This document shows positions 61,505 to 64,000 of a stretch of DNA of 64,000 nucleotides, piece by piece. The stretch covers positions 1 through 64,000 of the forward strand of contig NZ_JBBWUA010000009.1 of NCBI RefSeq assembly GCF_038181555.1, written 5' to 3'. Positions within the stretch are counted from its first letter, which is position 1. The number at the start of each line of letters is the position of its first letter. Origin of the DNA: Desulfitobacterium sp038181555 (GTDB lineage: Bacteria > Bacillota > Desulfitobacteriia > Desulfitobacteriales > Desulfitobacteriaceae). Under the pieces are notes generated by a model. It had not been told where the DNA came from and did not search any database. It was given only the letters and a program-made list of their open reading frames with translations. The position numbers were made by a program, and so were the translations under genes.

Positions 61505-63988
61505 TTATTTTTCAGAAGTCACAGCTTTCTTGCTTTTGCGAGCCTTTACTGCGGAGAATTTCATTTTATCCTCTTCAGCAGTGACCTTGATCTTGTCCCC
61601 GGGTTTAAACTCCCCAAGGAGGATTTTTTCGGATAGACTGTCTTCGATCAAGCGTTGAATAGCTCGGCGGAGAGGGCGGGCACCATAGGTTGGGTCATTA
61701 CCCTCCTTAGCGATAAGCTCCAGAGCACTCTTCTCCACTTGTAGATCATAGTCTTGTTCCTTCAGACGGGTGTTGACTTGTTTCATCAGAATCTCAGTAA
61801 TCTTCAATAAGCCTTCAGTTTGCAGGGAGTGGAAGACCACAGTCTCATCAACCCGGTTAAGGAATTCCGGACGGAAGGTCTTTTTCAGCTCCTCCATGAC
61901 GCGCGCGCTCATATTCTTATATTCTGTATTTTCATCGCGGCGGTTAGCAAAGCCCAAAGCTTCCTTCTTCATCATGGAAGCGCCCACATTGGAGGTCATA
62001 ATAATTACTGCGTTGCGGAAATCTACGGTTCTGCCCTTGGTATCGGTAAGACGCCCATCCTCTAAGACTTGCAGCAAGATATTGAAGACCTCAGGGTGAG
62101 CTTTTTCAATTTCATCCAACAAAATGACACTGTAGGGTTTACGGCGGATTGCTTCCGTGAGTTGACCCCCTTCATCATGGCCAATATAGCCGGGAGGCGC
62201 TCCCACTAAGCGGGATACTGCATGCTTTTCCATATACTCGGACATATCGATACGTACTAGATCATCGTCCTCACCGAATAATGCTTCAGCTAAAGCACGA
62301 GCGAGCTCGGTCTTCCCTACCCCAGTAGGTCCAAGGAAGATAAAGGAACCTACGGGACGTTTGGGGTCTTTCAACCCTGCCCTGGCCCGGCGTACAGCAC
62401 GGGATACGGCCTTTACAGCATCCTCTTGTCCGACCACCCGTTGATGAAGGGTCTCTTCAAGGCGGAGGAGTCGTTCGCTTTCTTCTTGAGCCAGCTTCTT
62501 CACAGGGATTCCTGTCCAGCTCGCCACGATCTGAGCGATGTCATCGGCGGTTACTTGACTTTCGTTAACATCCCGCTTGCTCTCCCAAGAGTTACGCAAT
62601 TGGGCAAGCTCTTCCCGAAGTTGGTGTTCTTCATCACGGAATTTAGCAGCCTTTTCAAACTCCTGGCTGGAGACAGCGGCTTCCTTTTCACTCTTGAGAG
62701 CATCAATCTTTTCTTCTAACGATTGCAGATCCGGAGGAGCAGTAAAGGCTGTCAAGCGAACCCGAGAAGCCGCTTCGTCCATCAAGTCGATGGCTTTATC
62801 CGGCAGGAAGCGGTCGGAAATATAGCGATCAGACATCTTCACCGCAGCTTCAATCGCTTCATCGGTAATCTTCGTCCGGTGATGGGCTTCATAGCGATCC
62901 CGTAAACCATAGAGAATCTGAATAGCCTGCTCGACAGTAGGTTCGCCCACCTTAATGGGTTGGAACCGCCGCTCAAGGGCCGGATCCTTTTCTATATATT
63001 TACGGTATTCATCTAAGGTGGTAGCCCCAATGCATTGCAGTTCGCCACGAGCTAAAGCCGGTTTTAAAATATTAGCAGCATCGATAGCCCCTTCCGCTGC
63101 TCCGGCACCGATCAGGGTATGAAGCTCATCGATAAAGACGATAATCTTGCCATCGATTCGTATTTCTTCCATAACCTTTTTGAGGCGTTCTTCAAATTCT
63201 CCACGATACTTACTACCGGCGACCACAGCAGAAAGATCCAAGGTGACCACCCGTTTGCCCGCTAAGGTCTCAGGTACTTTATTCGCAATTATCCGTTGAG
63301 CCAAGCCTTCCGCAATTGCAGTTTTTCCCACACCCGGTTCACCGATCAGAACTGGATTGTTTTTGGTCCGGCGGCTGAGCACTTGTACTACCCGCTCAAT
63401 CTCATCATCCCGGCCCACTACCGGATCCAGCTTGCCATCCCGAGCCTGCTGAGTTAGATCGCGACCGAATTCGTTCAAAGCCGGGGTGTTTGAGGGTCCG
63501 GCATTTTTGGCACTTCCATTGCTCGGGGCACCGTTAGGCATTGGGGTATCATCAGGCTGCCCACCCAGCAACTGGACCACTTGCTTCCAGATTCTCTCCG
63601 GGCTTACCCCGAGATTGCGCAAGACTCGCGCGGCGACCCCTTCCCCCTCCATAAGGAGACCGAGGAGGAGATGCTCTGTACCTACATAACTCACCCCATG
63701 ACGGCGAGCTTCTTCGCTAGCTAATTCTAAAATCCGTTTGACCCGGGGAGTGAGACTAACCTCGCCTTCATATGGCTCGCCAATACCGGTTAAATTTCCG
63801 ATTTGCTCCCGGATCTTTTCCGGGGTTACCCCTATTCCTAAAAGTGACTTAGCCGCAATTCCTTCACCTTCATCGACTAAGCCGAGTAGAAGGTGCTCTG
63901 TCCCAATGACGTTAGAACCCATGCGTTGGGCCTCTTCTGCAGCAAACTGCAGAGCTTTCAATGCCTTTTCCGTAAATTTCTCATTCAT
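61505..63988 (-). CDS. clpC: ATP-dependent Clp protease ATP-binding subunit ClpC
   Basis: 827 residues from the ATG at 63988; the frame continues to a GTG at the window edge, so upstream context is not visible. Two N-terminal repeats (FTEKALKALQFAAEEAQRMG, VGTEHLLLGLLMEGEGVAAR), AAA-1 with GEPGVGKTAIAEGLA, a UVR/middle domain (KEAAVSSQEFEKAAKFRDEE) that docks McsB/MecA, and AAA-2 with GPTGVGKTELARALA. It unfolds proteins for ClpP. In Firmicutes it follows ctsR-mcsA-mcsB, expected beyond the right edge. Confidence 0.97.
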   Translation of the reverse strand: MNEKFTEKALKALQFAAEEAQRMGSNVIGTEHLLLGLVDEGEGIAAKSLLGIGVTPEKIREQIGNLTGIGEPYEGEVSLTPRVKRILELASEEARRHGVSYVGTEHLLLGLLMEGEGVAARVLRNLGVSPERIWKQVVQLLGGQPDDTPMPNGAPSNGSAKNAGPSNTPALNEFGRDLTQQARDGKLDPVVGRDDEIERVVQVLSRRTKNNPVLIGEPGVGKTAIAEGLAQRIIANKVPETLAGKRVVTLDLSAVVAGSKYRGEFEERLKKVMEEIRIDGKIIVFIDELHTLIGAGAAEGAIDAANILKPALARGELQCIGATTLDEYRKYIEKDPALERRFQPIKVGEPTVEQAIQILYGLRDRYEAHHRTKITDEAIEAAVKMSDRYISDRFLPDKAIDLMDEAASRVRLTAFTAPPDLQSLEEKIDALKSEKEAAVSSQEFEKAAKFRDEEHQLREELAQLRNSWESKRDVNESQVTADDIAQIVASWTGIPVKKLAQEESERLLRLEETLHQRVVGQEDAVKAVSRAVRRARAGLKDPKRPVGSFIFLGPTGVGKTELARALAEALFGEDDDLVRIDMSEYMEKHAVSRLVGAPPGYIGHDEGGQLTEAIRRKPYSVILLDEIEKAHPEVFNILLQVLEDGRLTDTKGRTVDFRNAVIIMTSNVGASMMKKEALGFANRRDENTEYKNMSARVMEELKKTFRPEFLNRVDETVVFHSLQTEGLLKITEILMKQVNTRLKEQDYDLQVEKSALELIAKEGNDPTYGARPLRRAIQRLIEDSLSEKILLGEFKPGDKIKVTAEEDKMKFSAVKARKSKKAVTSEK

Positions 63989-64000
63989 TATGGTTTCCAC

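Overview
The window comes from a low-GC Gram-positive anaerobe of the Clostridia, most probably the Peptococcaceae / Desulfitobacterium-Desulfosporosinus group. The basis is: strong AGGAGG ribosome binding sites and many TTG/GTG starts; clostridial gene order (sigH, two tRNAs, rpmG-secE-nusG-rplKAJL-rpoBC-rplGB-rpsLG-fusA-tuf, then S10-spc-alpha); a Zn-type S14; T-box and L10-leader RNAs; and unusual inserts in S12 and EF-Tu. The genus is an inference from family resemblance, with no database search behind it. Almost every gene is on the minus strand, so the window reads from right to left.

Right end (64.0-51 kb), housekeeping: clpC (5' end at the window edge), radA, a divergently transcribed small Cys-containing protein, carD, a PIN/TRAM membrane protein, ispD-ispF, gltX, a cysteine T-box controlling cysE-cysS, mrnC, thyX and rlmB. 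Two large inverted-repeat elements (E1 at 49.8-50.4 kb, E2 at 55.7-56.2 kb) fill the two long gaps in this block. Each is a head-to-head pair of ~225-bp units. All four units can form the same multi-stem fold with compensatory base changes. I consider this the best candidate for something undescribed.

Middle (48.3-14.7 kb): sigH, tRNA-Tyr, tRNA-fMet, a secreted nuclease, then the transcription/translation super-cluster ending at rplQ. Leaders or promoters are visible at rplJ (L10 leader), rpoB (two promoters, ~375-nt leader), rplC (own promoter and leader) and others. S12 has a ~16-residue insert and EF-Tu a four-cysteine insert.

Left end (14.7-0 kb), accessory island directly after the rplQ terminator: a sensor kinase/response regulator pair whose mRNA leader can form an H-type pseudoknot followed by an intrinsic terminator; then a SipW/TasA-like export locus. 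That locus has seven small secreted proteins with SipW-type signal peptides (four close paralogues, one Pro-rich repeat protein, one divergent member, and one DDPG-repeat protein cut by the window edge). It also has an ER/archaeal-type signal peptidase fused to a polytopic membrane domain, a ~1000-residue secreted multi-domain protein and a DUF5305-like membrane protein. By analogy with Bacillus tapA-sipW-tasA, this looks like a two-component-controlled extracellular fibre or matrix system. A ~60-nt hairpin element occurs both in the kinase leader and in front of one of the TasA-like genes, which may tie the regulator and its target together.
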